From Crocodylus rhombifer (lineage: Eukaryota > Chordata > Crocodylia > Crocodylidae), in contig JAVSML010024569.1 of NCBI GenBank assembly GCA_038503035.1, positions 186,001 through 250,000 of the forward strand: a DNA stretch of 64,000 nucleotides. Direction: 5' to 3'. Of the stretch, positions 12,737 to 26,689 are shown in pieces; within the stretch, counting starts at the first letter, position 1, and every line of letters begins with the position of its first letter. The notes below the pieces were generated by a model. It made no database searches and was not told where the DNA came from. It saw only the letters and a program-made list of their open reading frames with translations. The translations under genes were made by a program, and so were the position numbers.

Positions 12737-15700
12737 CCCTAAAATCTATACCATAGCAAGTCTTGTCCTCTCCTTTACCTGGTACAGTTTACTTTAGGGA
12801 GGCCTAATGGCTTACTGCACCAGATGTTTTTCATGGAGCTTCATCATGTTGATCAACAGTTTTCAAGGCCCTTGGGAGTGTGCGATAAATTAAATGGTAG
12901 CATACTAATAGATCTTGTTCACCTTTTGCCTTAATGATGGTGCCATGTAACTGGAAAAACATACATGTTGCTATGCAGAAAGGCCTCTAAAGGAGAAAAA
13001 CTCTAAACAAATTCCACAACCAGGTCAACTGCGCCAGTGTGATCTCCAAATCTGCTGGGAAAACTCAAAATTTTAAAGCAGTATCTGTTGAATAATGACA
13101 AGTCTTTCGGCAAACCTTTGTGAGTTTGGGGCTGGCAGTGAAAAATGGCTTCAGGGATTATTGCTAAAGGCTTGCAGAGACCTACTGATTCTTTTGAATA
13201 GAAAAAGCTGTTCCATCTAATGAATTAATGCATTTGTATGCACAAAGTTAGCATCCAGTGAAACAGCCAGGGAGCTCTAAAGACTTAAGAAGGAGGTTAA
13301 GATGAATTTGCTGCACAGATGATGAATAAATAGTTCAAAATTAGAGATATGCCATAGACATAGTGTTTGTACCTGTTTTTGAATTAGTCTGTGCTTCAAA
13401 ATTCAGATTTGAAACCTAACCAGAACAACATTCAAGCCTTGATTTTACAGGATCAAATTTTCAAAGTATCCTTATTATATTTTGGGTTAGAATGTGGAAT
13501 CAGCTCAACCCTGGGGGATCAGCTTCAATACTGTTGCCATTTTATGCTGCCTTCAAACCACATCCAGAATGTAGGCCTCTTTTGTTTTGTGTCCAACCAG
13601 ACCTTGAGTTAGTAGATGTACTCTTAGATCCAAACCACATAGAAATTCAAGTGAACAAAAGAGATGTGTCTTAAAATAGACTTATAATATCCCATATTCA
13701 TAAGCTGAGAGTTCTTTGGTGAGCCTGAAGTAAAGACAACATCCCTACCATGTTTGTTACCAAAGTTGTGTACGCTCACAAATTATTTCAGTTTTTGATG
13801 ACAAAATAAATAGTTTTCTAAGATGTTTCAGCAGATATATTTCATCAAGTATAATCTTTCTGTCATTGCTGAGATGAAACTCTCTTTGGGGAAGCTTACA
13901 TTCCCATTTTTATACATGGATCAATAAATAGTGGGATGTGACTATGAACTGACAAAACAAAATGATAAGCAGTAGATGGTCCCAGTGCTTTTGCTGAGGG
14001 GTTGCCCCTATTACACTTGAATAAGCCTTATAAAACTTGTTGATTGTTTTGTTTACAGCAAAGGAAGTGATCAAATTAACCACAAACCATTTGTTTCTGC
14101 TATTGTCAACTCATTTTGTTTTTTACTGAAGGTGAAACACACAATGTAGGTTTCATATCTGCAGAGAGATACTGCTCCTGCTCTCAGTATGCTAGTAAAC
14201 ATTGGTATGCTTCCAATATAAAAGAGGAAAGCAAACACCTAAGTTTAAAAAAATGACTTATGATTTCAGGTGCCAATTTGACCTACCTTAGGAAGGGTGT
14301 TCCTTGCTTCTGAAAATCATATCCATTTAAAGTGTATCCAGTCAAGAAATCAGAAACTGATGCCACTTTTGAATATGGAGACCAAGCTGTTCTCATAATT
14401 TGTTCTAATTATTTTTATGTTAACTACACATGCACATGTGCACAAACGCACAAATACACACGCACAGAAGCAGGAGATTTGAGATCAAAGGGAAATTGTA
14501 TCTTTTTAAAATAAGTTTGAGATTAAAGTAGAGTCTTGGAGTCTCAGTTGTCACAAAAATGATAAGAGTACTGAATCTGAAACAAGAGAAAAGAAAGCTA
14601 CATTTAAATAAACCACACTGGCATCCTTCAGGAAAACAGCTTTTGTAGTTACTACTGCTTCTATACATGTCAGAAAAATCTTGTGGCCTTTGATCTTCCT
14701 CAGCCCAGTTTCTGTTGATGTAAACCGTGACTTGATTGCCTACCTGAACATCAGAGAGAGAGAGAACTCCATTTATATACCTGACTAGGTTGCCCAAATA
14801 CTGGACCTTGGTTCACAGGGGATGGTGTGCTTCTTATCTGCCTCCTCCTGATGGGTGGGGGAATAAGGGGTATGCAGATCCTTCACCATTCTCTTTTGCC
14901 TGCTCGACAGAGCAAATGATCAAATTCACAGGGTAGGTGAGGGAGGGGAGTAGATGTGTACTGAAGGAAGAAGCCAGAGCTAAATGAATCTCCACCAGGC
15001 TGCAAGAAAGTAATGAAGCATATTTTGACTTAGAGGTGCATGTTTGGCTCACAATGCTTCTTATGGGTACCTCTGAAGTAAGTGCAGTTTGCGTACCTCT
15101 CTTTGCCTGGGCCAAGCCTAAAGTCAAAATGTAGCCCACCATGGATGAATGTCAGCATCTCAAAAATCACTACCAGCACTAGCATGCTTGACCAAGTCAA
15201 TGTAGTGCTTGAGTATCTACAAAAATGTTAGGATAAAAGAATAAACACAAATCAACCATTTTTACTATTTTAAACACATAGAAGACCTACCATTAACATT
15301 ACTTAGAAGCAACAACTGACAGCAATGATTTCTGCAGTTTACAGACAAACCCTTTTTCCACTCTGTCTGATTTTATATTTCAAATTAGTTCTTGCTTACT
15401 AATTCACTCCCAGTGTTGATGTTAAACTTTAAATTACAATTGCCATAGTGCGTGTGCAGCCTTCCCGGAGAGGGATAATTACAACATGGGTTGTAATGTC
15501 AATTCTCTCAATAGGGAGCCACTTACAAATTTGAGAAGTTTGCTGAATTGTTTCTTTGGTTTTAGATTGTGTTACCTAAAAGAAATGATTATTCTTTGAC
15601 TGTGGGCACTGAATGAATTTCTGAGTATTATTGTGAGAGATAGTGCTTGTCTCTACCTTCCTATAGGATAGCCCAAAGTACATTATATACTTTTCTAAAG

Positions 15701-17072
15701 GAGGATGTGAAGGTTTGGAAAAGATTTCTCTTCAAGCAAGAAAAGGTAGCAGCACCCTCCATATGCTCCCCCCACCACCACATTTTAGACCAGATACAAG
15801 ATAACATCGAATAAACAATATTTTGGAACTTTCCCATTTCTTCCATGTATATAGCAGATGTTGAGGTCATTGGATGGCTTACCTTACCTATTAACCTTTT
15901 CTAAAAACCCCAGGAAAAAAATATTGGGCCATTAATTTCCAGGGAGTTATTTCAGAACAGAATTAGGCCTTTGATTTTAGGAGAGAAACAAAGGACAAGA
16001 GAATGAGGAATCCAACAACACAGGTCTATTTTTGAGGCAGGATAAAAATGTTAGATCATTCAGTATCTACAGCCTTCATGTTCTAACCTGCCACGGCACA
16101 TCAGCACTATCTTGTTTTCTTAAGATCTGGAATGGTGACATTAAAGTTCTTTGGACAGAATAAAGCTTACATTTAAGACAGCCTCCAGCAAACAAGCCCA
16201 CATGAAAGGAGAAAGGGAAAAAGTTTGCTGTGCTTTTAGTTATGCCTACCTATTAATAGCTCCCCCCCACACACACACATACAAACACACCCTGCTGTTA
16301 AACATTGTTTTTGCAAAAATAGGTTTAAAAATTGATCTGACTCTGTCAAGGTAACATGCAATTCCTCTGTGAGGGTCAGTGAATGGGGAACCCTAACAAT
16401 CTTAGACACTAAATAGTTTTGGACATTAAAAATACTTGCAAATAATATTGAGCTAGGAGATAAGAAAGAATGGCAACCAGACCAGAAGTGCAAGATACAA
16501 AGCAGAGAAAGAGCAGCTCCCCAAGAGGGAGAGAACCAGTACTTTCCAATCTGTTTGATGTATGCAAATTAAATAGACTTTGACAGTCACCCTTACTCTG
16601 ATTAGTACTCTGTGAATAATACAGTTGTGAATGATCCTCTTGATTTCAGAATAAGGGTACAGAGGTGGAATAAGAGCTATCATTTTCCTTTGGCTATGAG
16701 GCACACAAACCATAAGGGTTGCATTGTACTTGTTGCTCCTTGTGTACTTTTACTGCACCTTGCGTATATCGTGGTTCATGATAGTGAGGCTGGTGATGAA
16801 GGTAAGCCTAGAGCCTCATTAGCATTTTTACTGTGTAGTTACCTTGTTGAAGAAATACTATGTATAGACATATGGTTAATTCCTAGAATATCCTCCCCCA
16901 GATGATTCTTTTGGTGTGAACTGACACCATCCTGAGATGGGAAGGAGAGAATGATTCATTTTGGTGTAATATAAAATACAAAGAGTCTTCCTGTACTGAT
17001 TACCTCTCCTTACAGATACGAGTGAAGGGGGAGCAACAAAATAGTCTTAACCCAACTTACTTGCATCACAGT
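12737..17072. other. Intergenic, AT-rich
   Basis: No supported gene or repeat. A short CA-rich run lies at 16265-16290. ORFs do not exceed 125 codons and show no recognisable family. Confidence 0.45.
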
Positions 17073-18365
17073 GGGTGTATCTACACATTCAATTAAGTCA
17101 ACTGAATAAACTTGGGTGCAGTTTGTGCTGGAGTTTATTACTCCTGGGTGCCACATTCACATACGCACCCAGAACCACAGCATGTTGAGCTGGGTGAGAC
17201 CAGCCCTGGCTAGCAGGAGGTCTGAAGGCTCAACCTGCCAGCCCAAGGCTGCTCTGACCTGGGTAAACATGCTGCAGAAGGGCTGGCTGGGGCATGAGGG
17301 TACTCCAATGTGTGGTTAGGCAGCTTCCACACTGAAGCACCCTTGTGCCCTAGCCAGCTCCATCAGCAGGTACACATGCATTGCAGTGTACTGAATAATT
17401 CTTTCACAGGGTAGTACTTGTGTTTACGACTACTAAACTATGGCGAAGCTAAATATTTTACTGTGGCCTAATAGAGCAGCAAATGGGCAGACGAGAACCT
17501 GATGGTGTTTAACACCGAAAAATGCAAGGTTCTCCACCTTGGGAGGAAAAACCTGCAGCACCCTTATAGGCTCGGCAGTGCTACGTTGGTTAGCACTACA
17601 GAAGAAAAAGACTTGGGGGTCATCATTGACCACAAGATGAACATGAGCCTCCAATGCGATGCTGCAGCTAGTAAAGCGACCAAAATGCTGGCGTGCATCC
17701 ATAGATGCTTCTCGAGCAAATCCCGGGACGTCATTCTCCCCTTGTACTCGGCCTTGGTGAGGCCACAGCTGGAGTACTGCCTCCAGTTTTGGGCTCCACA
17801 ATTCAAAAAGGATGTGGAGAAGCTTGAAAGAGTCCAGAGGAGAGCCATGCACATGATCAGAGGTCAGGAAAACAGATCTTACGATGACAGGCTGAGAGCC
17901 ATGGGACTCTTTAGCCTGGGAAAGCGCAGGCTCAGGGGTGATCTGATGGCCACCTATAAGTTTATCAGGGGTGACCACCAGGATCTGGGGGAACATCTGT
18001 TCACCAGAGTGCCCCAAGGGATGACGAGGTCGAACGGTCACAAACTCCTGCAAGACCGTTTCAGGCTGGACATAAGGAAGAATTTCTTTACTGTCCGAGC
18101 CCCCAAGGTCTGGAACAGTCTGCCATTGGAGGTGGTTCAGGCACCTACATTGAACACCTTCAAGAGTAAATTGGATGCTTATCTTGCTGGGATCCTATGA
18201 CCCCAGCTGACTTCCTGCCCTTTGGGCAGGGGGCTGGACTCGATGATCTCCCGAGGTCCCTTCCAGCCCTAATGTCTATGAAATCTATGAAATCTATGTA
18301 GATGCTAAGACTTTATTGCGCAGCTAATTAGGCAACGGCAGTAAAAGTATTGAGTAGATGCCCCC
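17073..18365. mobile_element. MITE-like element split by a CR1 insertion
   Basis: The left end GGGTGTATCTACACATTC and the right end TTGAGTAGATGCCCCC are imperfect inverted repeats of the family seen at 9992, 30468 and 31959. The element is flanked by AGT on both sides (17070-17072 and 18366-18368), a possible 3-bp target-site duplication. Its body (17073 to about 17471, resuming at 18299) is interrupted by a CR1 copy, so the CR1 is younger. Without the CR1 it is about 465 bp. It has no coding capacity. Confidence 0.6.
17472..18298 (+). mobile_element. CR1 LINE, 5'-truncated, RT end intact
   Basis: An uninterrupted + strand frame (M at 17502, stop at 18198-18200, 232 codons) encodes the C-terminal part of a CR1 reverse transcriptase: EKCKVLHLGRKN, EEKDLGVIIDHKMNM, ALVRPQLEYCLQFWAP, RRLRGDLMATYKFI, then DIRKNFFTVRAPKVWNSLP. 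After the stop comes the CR1 3' region (GGCTGGACTCGATGATCTCC, GGTCCCTTCCAGCCCT) and a tail of tandem TATGAAATC units. The catalytic palm and endonuclease are missing, so it cannot move by itself, but the intact frame suggests it is among the younger copies here. It lies inside the MITE-like element at 17073-18365. Confidence 0.92.
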
Positions 18366-18368
18366 AGT

Positions 18369-19585
18369 AAGTAATTCAGTTCACCAAGCCTATCCTGCAC
18401 TGTATTCCTTTGTGCCTGGTTTATTCTTTGTACCTGTGGGTTCTCCAAGATGTTCCAGGGTCAAGATATAGATGTGACTTATCTATTTAAATGTCGGCAT
18501 GCAGATTACATGGTAAACAAACACCCAATAGGGTATAGGTATACAGAGTATAATTGTATCCTCTTATACTTCTGCATGGACCCTTTCAGAAGTCCTGACC
18601 TTAAACTCCCTCTTTTTGAGCTGTATGCTTACTCCTACCTGGAGAAGAGGATCCTCAGAACACATGTATAGGTCTACAAGACACTCCCAGGGCAAATGAA
18701 GAAAGGCAGGCATTCCCAGCACCCTGTGCCAAGTCCCTGTGACAGGGAACCAGCATGGGAACTCCAGTAACAGTCCTACTACCTACATATACTGTGACAA
18801 ACCGGACTGATCTTGAGAAGTGAAACCACCGTTGGAGGATAGTGCTCTGTTAAACTCATTGAAAACACTTTTAACCCCATCAGGGTCTAAATAGGATGAG
18901 ATATATGAGAGTAGACGAGACCTATATGACCTTACAGATTTGCCATGACAACAGGCAGTTGGGCATATTGATACTACAGGGAGGAAAACTGAAAGTGCTT
19001 CGGAAAGAAGTTCTGTCAGTGTTACTATGCAGCTGCAAAGGGCCATATAAACTGTTTTCTAGTACTAGTTATGGTCTACCATCTTAAGTGGAGTGGGAGC
19101 CTCTTTCTCTCCATTTGATATGTAACTCTCCCTGTTACCCATAATGTCCAGAGAAAGTTTTATTTTCCTGTGGCCCAAAACACCACTGACATTGGCCAAA
19201 CCTGCCACCTTCATGTCCCCTTCCCTTCTTACTTTCCTGCTCTCCCTAGTTCCTAAGAGCCTCCCTTAGCCTCTTGTTCAAAATGTCACTACTGCAAGGG
19301 TAAAATAATTAATGCGGTGCATGGCAAATATGTTTACTGTACAGGGCAGGTAAAACAGAGAAAAATCAATGGAAAAGGTACTTTGGCTCACAGCTTCATT
19401 AATGCACTCAGTGTTTAGTAAGGTTGGGATTTCATGAAGTAAATGACCCATGCCAAGTTACAGAGACATTTCAAAAGCTTGGATACTTGAAGGCATAATA
19501 AAGCTTTGGCTTTAGGACAATCCTTGTAGAATTCAATTAATTTAGCAGAAAGAGAAAATATGCTGATGTTTCAGCTGATCTGCAT
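18369..19585. other. Intergenic, nothing recognised
   Basis: AT-rich non-coding sequence without a supported gene or repeat. Confidence 0.4.
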
Positions 19586-19960
19586 GCAAGTCTATACATG
19601 CCATTAAGGCACACAAATAACCTCTGTCGCTTATTGCCCCAGAGCTTTTGCCCCCAGGTGCACCTTTTGAATGTGCACCCAAGAGCAAAAAACATATTGC
19701 TCTGTAGCTTATTCATGCGCAGTACATGGAGCCCAGTTGGAGCAGTCTGAGCTGACAGGGGATCCAGGGGGTCAGCCTAGGGCTGCTCTGGCTGGGCTGC
19801 ATGTGCCACAGGGTGGGGGGCTGCCTGGGCTAGCCAGCAGGAAGCACCTGTGCTAAGGCACACTGTGTCCCAGCCAGCCGCTCCACAGCACATGGAGATG
19901 GGGAGAGCAGCCAACCCAGCAATAAGAAGGCAACTTAAAGCAAAGGTAGTGGTCTATGCT
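19586..19960. repeat. GC-rich repeat-like block
   Basis: It opens with AAGTCTATACATGCCATTAA, loosely like the termini of the MITE family at 17073, and has a GC-rich middle (GGCTGCTCTGGCTGGGCTGC and similar) resembling the interior of that element at 17200-17330. The boundaries are approximate and homology to that family is inferred by eye only. Confidence 0.3.
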
Positions 19961-21061
19961 GGCATTCTCAATGCTAGGCAATGCAACTCTTGCAAGACTG
20001 TCCTTATTTCTAGTGTTTGAATCAGATGGTAGGACACAAGCAAAGTAAACAGCAGTGCTACATATCATCCTGGCTTTCCATAGCATTTTTAAAAGGATCT
20101 GTCAGCGTTTTCTGAGGACTCACCTCAGAGTAGCATCTTTCCCTGTAAGTATAGCTAGCAGGGGTGCACTACTTTGTTGTATACTACTCTATTCACATAA
20201 TACAGTCATCCAAACACCTGCCTTGGTAACAGGGGGAGCTTTGCTAAGGGGAAGTAATTCAGAAAATCTTTCAAAAAGAATGAAAATGTCTACAGTAATC
20301 TTTCAGGACAAATGAAGAAGGGGGAGCTCCTGGAATTCATCCCAGTGCAAAATTCAATACAGAAAATGGGCATGGTGATTCCCAATTTGTTGGGAAAGAA
20401 ATGCTTTATCATTGCTAGTATGGAGCATAGTAAGGGACAATAAGAACTTGCCCTGATTTTCCATAGCACCTATGATATCCTGGCTTACATAAAGAGGGAA
20501 GTTCTCACCCAAAGAGGGACTCTAATATCTCCACATGCAAAAGAGAAAAATTAAACAAAGGAGCAAAGACATCTCTATTCCAAGATATATTAAATATTAC
20601 ATTTATCCCAATAGAAAACCATGAAGGCAGAGTTCTACAGGGATGGTATCCTGGAGCATTTAAGGAAATGGAGTGTCTGGTCTGGGAAAAGGACATGATG
20701 CAGACAATGCAGATGCAAACAGCTAGGATATTTTTGTTACAGATATCAACTCACCTTCCAACATCTTGCTAATGGCAGAGAACACACTACACTGAGACCA
20801 TAACTGCAATCAGTCTAATTACATGACCTTCCAGCAACATTTAGTAAGCCTGGAGGATGCCTTCAAATGCATCACCTGTAGGACTTTGTGAATAATTTTT
20901 AGCCTGGATGTGCCTTGGTTCCATTGGTTTCAAGATTTATGCCAGATTCTCGATTGAAGATGCAATGTACTACTAGGCATTTTGTAAACTCAATGCATTA
21001 ATTTTGGTACAACTTGGCTGATAAATTTAACTGAGGTGCAGCTTGACCATGACCTTATATA

Positions 21062-21233
21062 GATATTCACTTTCTATTGGGAGAGTTGCTTCTCTCCCAG
21101 GAGAAACTGTAAGTGTACAGATGTTCAGGCTTTTTCTCCCAGAGTAAAAATAATCACTCCCAGAGAAATAGAACCTGGCAGCAACTTGGATTAAATCACT
21201 CCCTGGAGAGTTTCTTCTGAGAAAGTGAATGTC
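21062..21233. mobile_element. Short TIR element (MITE-like)
   Basis: GATATTCACTTTCT at 21062-21075 is matched by AGAAAGTGAATGTC at 21220-21233, an inverted repeat of 14 bp with one mismatch. Between them are CTCCCAG and CTGGGAG motifs in both orientations. This is consistent with a 172-bp non-autonomous DNA transposon. No target-site duplication was identified, and the true termini may lie slightly further out. Confidence 0.4.
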
Positions 21234-21689
21234 TGTACATGGTATATATAATCAATTTTTAGTAAAATCAAATTAAAAGAAATTTACTATCTTATTAAAT
21301 TTACTAGTATATTCATTACCCTTACCTTCAAAGGAAGAGCACAATGTATACTTGAATATGTTTTCTTAACCAATTGGAGCACTTTGCAAAGACACCTCTT
21401 TTTGGATGTCTATAAAGTTTTCTTCTGTTATCTCAAGTTTCCAGTAAAAAAAAATTCATAAGGCAGAAAATCAGATAATAAGTTCAGTCTTCCAGAATAA
21501 TAGGAAGAATTAAAAATTCTTCTGTGGCTTAAGAAGCAAACAGCTCCTTGTTCATTCTAGCAGACAAGCCTGTGTTACTAAGCAGCCTGACATCATGGAT
21601 CTTTTCAGCTTACTACAGAAAAATGTGGATTTTCTCCTTTAAAGGAGAAAAATGTGGAAATAATGGGTTTCCCCTTGCAAGCTAGAAGA

Positions 21690-22520
21690 ATTCCATCCTA
21701 CAAGGGGCTGCTTGGGGATGGAGGGAGTGGGACACAGAGGGCATCACGTGTGTGTATGTGCATGCATGCATCTGGCCAGCAATACAGCCAGGCAGGGATG
21801 GAGACCAGCTCCCCCAGCTGCCTTCAGGTAAGTCTATAAGGAGGGCAAAGGTGATATGAGGAAGCAGAGCGAGGCCCCCAGAGTGAGGGAGGGAGTGGGG
21901 CAGGGTTGGGGCTGGTGGTGCCACCCAGCTTGGGCAGTGCATAAGGCCTGGGACCAGGGCAGAAATGTGCAGCTGCAGGGCTTAGCCAGCAAGAAGGATG
22001 GAGCAATGGGCAGCTTGTCTGGGGGGCGGCAAGGAGACCAGCTCCCTCCTGCTGTGCATGGGGGGACACATGCCCCTGCAGACATATGCGCAGGGTGTGG
22101 AAGGATGCGGGCTGCCTGTTGTGGGCTCAGGGCTCCCCACCCTGCTGCCCTCCCCTCAAGGACCTCTGCAACCCAGCAGGTAAGCCTCAGTATGGGAGGG
22201 CAGAGAGGCTCAGTGCTGCTGCCACCACTGGGAGTTTCACACCGCAGCAGCTGCAGCACCAAGCATCTCTGCCCTCCCACGATGAGTTCCACCACTGGGC
22301 TATAGAGCTCCCAGGGGTGGGCAACAGGACAGGAATCCCTGAGCCACCAGCAGGTAGCTCACATCCACCCCCATTCCCAGCCAGCTCTACTTGGCTTTGC
22401 TCTGGCCATGCCGCTCACAGGGGGCCAGAGGGCTGGGATTTGCACCTAAGCACGACTGGTCAGGGGGTGCACGGGCACTCTCAAGAGATGCACGTGCATC
22501 TCCATATACCCCCTACATGT
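21690..22520. repeat. GC-rich transposon-derived block
   Basis: A GC-rich segment ending with a terminus (22462-22520, GGGGGTGCAC to CCATATACCCCCTAC) that is the inverted counterpart of the repeat starting at 9370. Overlapping ORFs on both strands (up to 154 codons) are low-complexity and compositional. It is probably a truncated non-autonomous DNA transposon. The left boundary near 21690 is where composition changes, not a seen terminus. Confidence 0.4.
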
Positions 22521-25500
22521 CACCACTGTGTACTGTCCCTGCACTTCTAGGAATAGCTCTGCGTATGGTTTTAGGAAGTGGCCTTTGGCATCCTGAAGTT
22601 CTATTAGCATTGCTTGCCATCACAGTTCTGCACTGGTATCCTGTCTTAAAGGTCACTGCTAGCTGGCTAAACTGAGAAGTGGTGCTCTACTGAAAAAAGC
22701 TGATTGACAAAAATGTTCTACCGAAGTAACCGTTTGAGATCATCTTTCTGCTCCTTCTCTTCATTAGCCAATCTACTGTGGAATCAAAAGTCTAATGAAA
22801 GAAAACAAAATGCATTTTTATAGACAGCTTTGGTCACAGTTTGGTCCATGTTTTGCTATTGAGGCAATGACACTATGTTCTGTATTCTATGTTCTGTAAC
22901 TCCACAATTTAGCCCAATAGAAGGAATAGTACTCAGCAATTTTGTTTTGTTTTGCTTTGCTTTTATGGGGTGGGGGAGGGGACATAAAAGTGCTATGTGT
23001 TTCTTCAGGAAGTAAAAGTAGAAATTTGGCAGCAACTCCCTGCATGGTGTGAGAAGGTAATAGATCTTCACATCAGTGTTGATTAAACAGAAGCACAACA
23101 GAGGTTTAGGAAGAGATCTGGCAGGGCTTTTTCATTTTGTTCTATTTGTCCTTCAGACCTTCCAAACCCTGTACAGAGGGCAAAGGGAAGAGAGTTCATG
23201 AAACTGTGTGGGCAGTACAGCTCAGGTTACAGCTGAACTACTGTATTTTCTTGTTTCTGATATTTACTGTGTCACTCTACACAGAGATCTCGAGGGGGCT
23301 AAGAAGAAAGGAAGTGACAGAAATAAAAATTCTAAAGAGCAAATAGTGACAGATGTAAAAGGCATTTTACCTCTTTAAATTACATACTAACATTTGTAGG
23401 GAGGTGGGAAATTTGTTAAAGTTTGCTTTTAAATGCAACTGGCCATTCAATTGTGTTTGGTTTCTTACTGGGGAAAAAACCTAACCCTGATGGATCTTTT
23501 TTTAAAAAGTTATTATGTATGCCCATTATGTAAAATGCCATCTACAACAGGAAGGATTTTTTGCTCTATTCACTAGAGAAAACTATTGCAGTAAAACAGA
23601 AACTAAGAATACAGCAATGATAGAGAATCAGGTTCTCAGTAACATCCGCAATGATTTAATATTACCTGAGACAGAGGATCAGGTGCCACTCTGATTGAAC
23701 AATGCAGGCTACAATTTGTATAACAAATCAACCAGAGTCTATTATCACTGTGGCCAGTGGGAGGAGGAATCCATAGTGTTGTTCCACATTTATTTTTTTA
23801 CAGATGTGGAATCAAAAAATGAATAGATGTGCCTCTCTCCACCCCACCTCAGGAAGAAGCAAGTTTATTGCCTTGAAAGCAAGCTATACATGAAGTTTGA
23901 TTCTTCAGTTTTGCCCCTGGCTGAACTGTAGAACTGTTTAGACAAGACTTATCTATCTTTCACTACCAGATCATTGAAGCCTTTTTGAAATACTTAGTCC
24001 AATGAAGTAGCTGAATTTCAGAGGCAAATTTTATGACATCCGATTTTCCAGCTTAGATGCCAGTGTAATCAGAAGGTAGAACAGGAAGTGCTTGGATTCA
24101 TTTCTAATGCAGATAGTGATTTCTTTCTAATTTCAAAGTCGGTTTCTTTATTATGCTTCTAGTCATTTGGTCCAGGCTTGCACCCTTCAAAGTCTTCCTT
24201 TTTCTCATTCATTCATCATTTTATAATAACCATGATTTTATCTGATGCAAACTGACATTATGATCAAAAGATCATTTCTTTCCATCACACCATCTGCATG
24301 TGGGGGAGACTGAATTGAGTCACTTGGCTGCTTGGGCAAAGTTTTAGTTTTAAAAGAATCTTTGAGAAATGAAACCAGCTTTATTTTTAGGCAGTCCCAA
24401 ATATCCACATTAATTTAAGTCCCGAGAGACAGCTTGAGCAAAGCAGTTGCCACTTGAAGTTGCAAACTAAAGAGCAAAAAGCTCTGGAGCATGAACCAAA
24501 TAAGTCTGCTTTCCTCAGGATATAACTCTGCCTCTGGATAAGATGCTAGAAAATTGCATATTTAGTTGATTTGTATGGATTTCCCTGTTCTACTGTCCCC
24601 ATGCAAACAGACCTCTGTAAATGTGGTTATCCACAGATTTTGGTTGGATACAAATAAAATGCATACATGCTAAACTCCAACACTTACACATTACAAAAAA
24701 CTGGCCAGATTCTGTTTTTTATTTACATTTTAATGTAGCTGCATGGGGCAGAATTTGGTTTAGGTAATCTAAAAGTGCACAAGATTATTTTTAAATAAAT
24801 GCCTTTCAAATGGCAAAATAGCAGGCACTCTTGTTTATAAACCTGCCAAAAAAATGTAAAGAACATGGGATCCAGAAGTGGAGCTGATCAGGAAAGCAAT
24901 TTTTATTCTACTGTAATTTTCGTATCTTCAAAAATTTTTTGCATTGATCCCAGATGAAAAACTCAAAAACCTCAAACCTAAGCAGAAATGAAAACCCAAA
25001 GTAGTTTTAGATATACTAGAGTTCAGTATTTCTAAAATGCAATATGTTCCTTGGGATCCCTGGTAACTGTTGAATGGGCATAACTTCCCTGCTGCTTCCC
25101 CCTAACCTTGCTTTCACCCCAGTCTCCCTGACCCCCGACCTCTGATCATTGATCCCCACCAAGCAACAGTGAAAGTGACCCATCCTATTTACTCAGACAC
25201 ATAGTTAATGTTAAGTAGGTACATAAAAGCTTTGCTGAATCAGGGCCTTACTGTGCCAAAAGTAGGGCAAAGCGATTAAGCGTAACAGGACACGTTTCGT
25301 TTAAGCCAACTTGCGGAAGTAAAGGAATTTAGAAATTAACAAAAGCTAAACAGGACTGAGTTTTTCACTTGGCATAAATCAGTATAGCTCCACTGAAATC
25401 AGTTTGCATTACTTGAGGATCTGACACAAGTGGGTGTGGGTGTGGGTGTGGGTGGGTATGTGTTTTGGGAAGTCACATCATCATCCCATTGTATGAAACA

Positions 25501-26689
25501 AGAGGGGGGCATTAGGAGAAAAACTCTGCAAAGTAAAATTTAATTGTGTGATATCCAAGCAATCCAAGATTAGCTTTAACTAATGAAAGTCTTTTTTTCT
25601 TACTGTTTCTTTGAGAAGACTGTGACCAAGAAAACCTTCTCCCTGATTTCCACTCAGTGAGATAATGGATCCATTCTAACTACTCTTATTTACATCAGCG
25701 TAAATGTGGTGTAACTCCACTGAACATTATAGGCCTGATTCTCTGCTCATTCATTCCAGTCTTATGCTTGCATAATTTCCAGTGACCTAAATTAAGGTCT
25801 TCCTGTCTTTTACCTGTGTAAACAGAATTAGAACTAGGCCTGAAACAACTTTTTTTTGCATACATATTGTCTGCAAGGAAACAAGATCTTGTGACTGGTT
25901 CTCTTAAATGTATTCCTTCCACATTGTCTGTCAAATGTGTAATTAATTCATTTTCTTCTGTTTATTTATGAACTGCTCCTGGATCATATTTAATATTTGA
26001 AATTCTGGTGGCCCATCTGATAGAAACAAGTCACCTTGTGTTGTTTCCGTTCCCTTGAATGGATGACTGCATGAAATCCAAACACTCAGAATGGAAATCA
26101 AATATTTATGAACTCAAAAATTCACTTGCTATGAATTTTTTCTAGCATTTTCTTCAGCTTCACTGTTTCAGCAAACAAGCATTCCTAACAGAGGACTCTA
26201 GCTGGCTATTCTACTGACTGATTGGCAATGTGAAGTGTATGACCATAGCCACATCACCAACACACACATGCAATTTAAGTAAACATTTGTGTGGAATAGT
26301 TTGCAGTCTACACTCAGATGTAACAGTGCCATCTGAGAATACAAATTTGTAGTTACTAGATCAAGTGCCAAACAATTTAGTGAAGGTGAAGATCACTGAA
26401 CTCCTTTCTGATAAAAAATATAGTGATGCACAAGAAGAAGAGGGGAGAAAATACCAAATAGGACTGGTCTGGATTTTTTGGCCATGTTGGTTACCAAGGA
26501 AGGTTGGGGATCACTGAGAAACTTAGTCGCCATAGCTATGGGTCTAGTTTAGCTTCATGCAAAGACCTTCCTTTGGATCCTTCCTCTGCATAGCAGTAGG
26601 TTCAACTGTAATAGCTGGTTGTCTGCTGCATTCTGTAGGTCACGTGCCCAACATTCGGCCCACAGCAACTGTGTTCATTTATATGTGTT
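22521..26689. other. Intergenic, AT-rich
   Basis: No gene supported. The stretch holds the GT-rich microsatellite at 25430-25462 and otherwise unremarkable AT-rich DNA with many stop codons in all frames. Confidence 0.5.
25430..25462 (+). repeat. (GTGGGT)n-like microsatellite
   Basis: Tandem GTGGGT-type units (GTGGGTGTGGGTGTGGGTG, then TGGGTGGG). Several GGG runs at short spacing on one strand make it a candidate for G-quadruplex formation; that is inference from sequence only. Confidence 0.8.
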
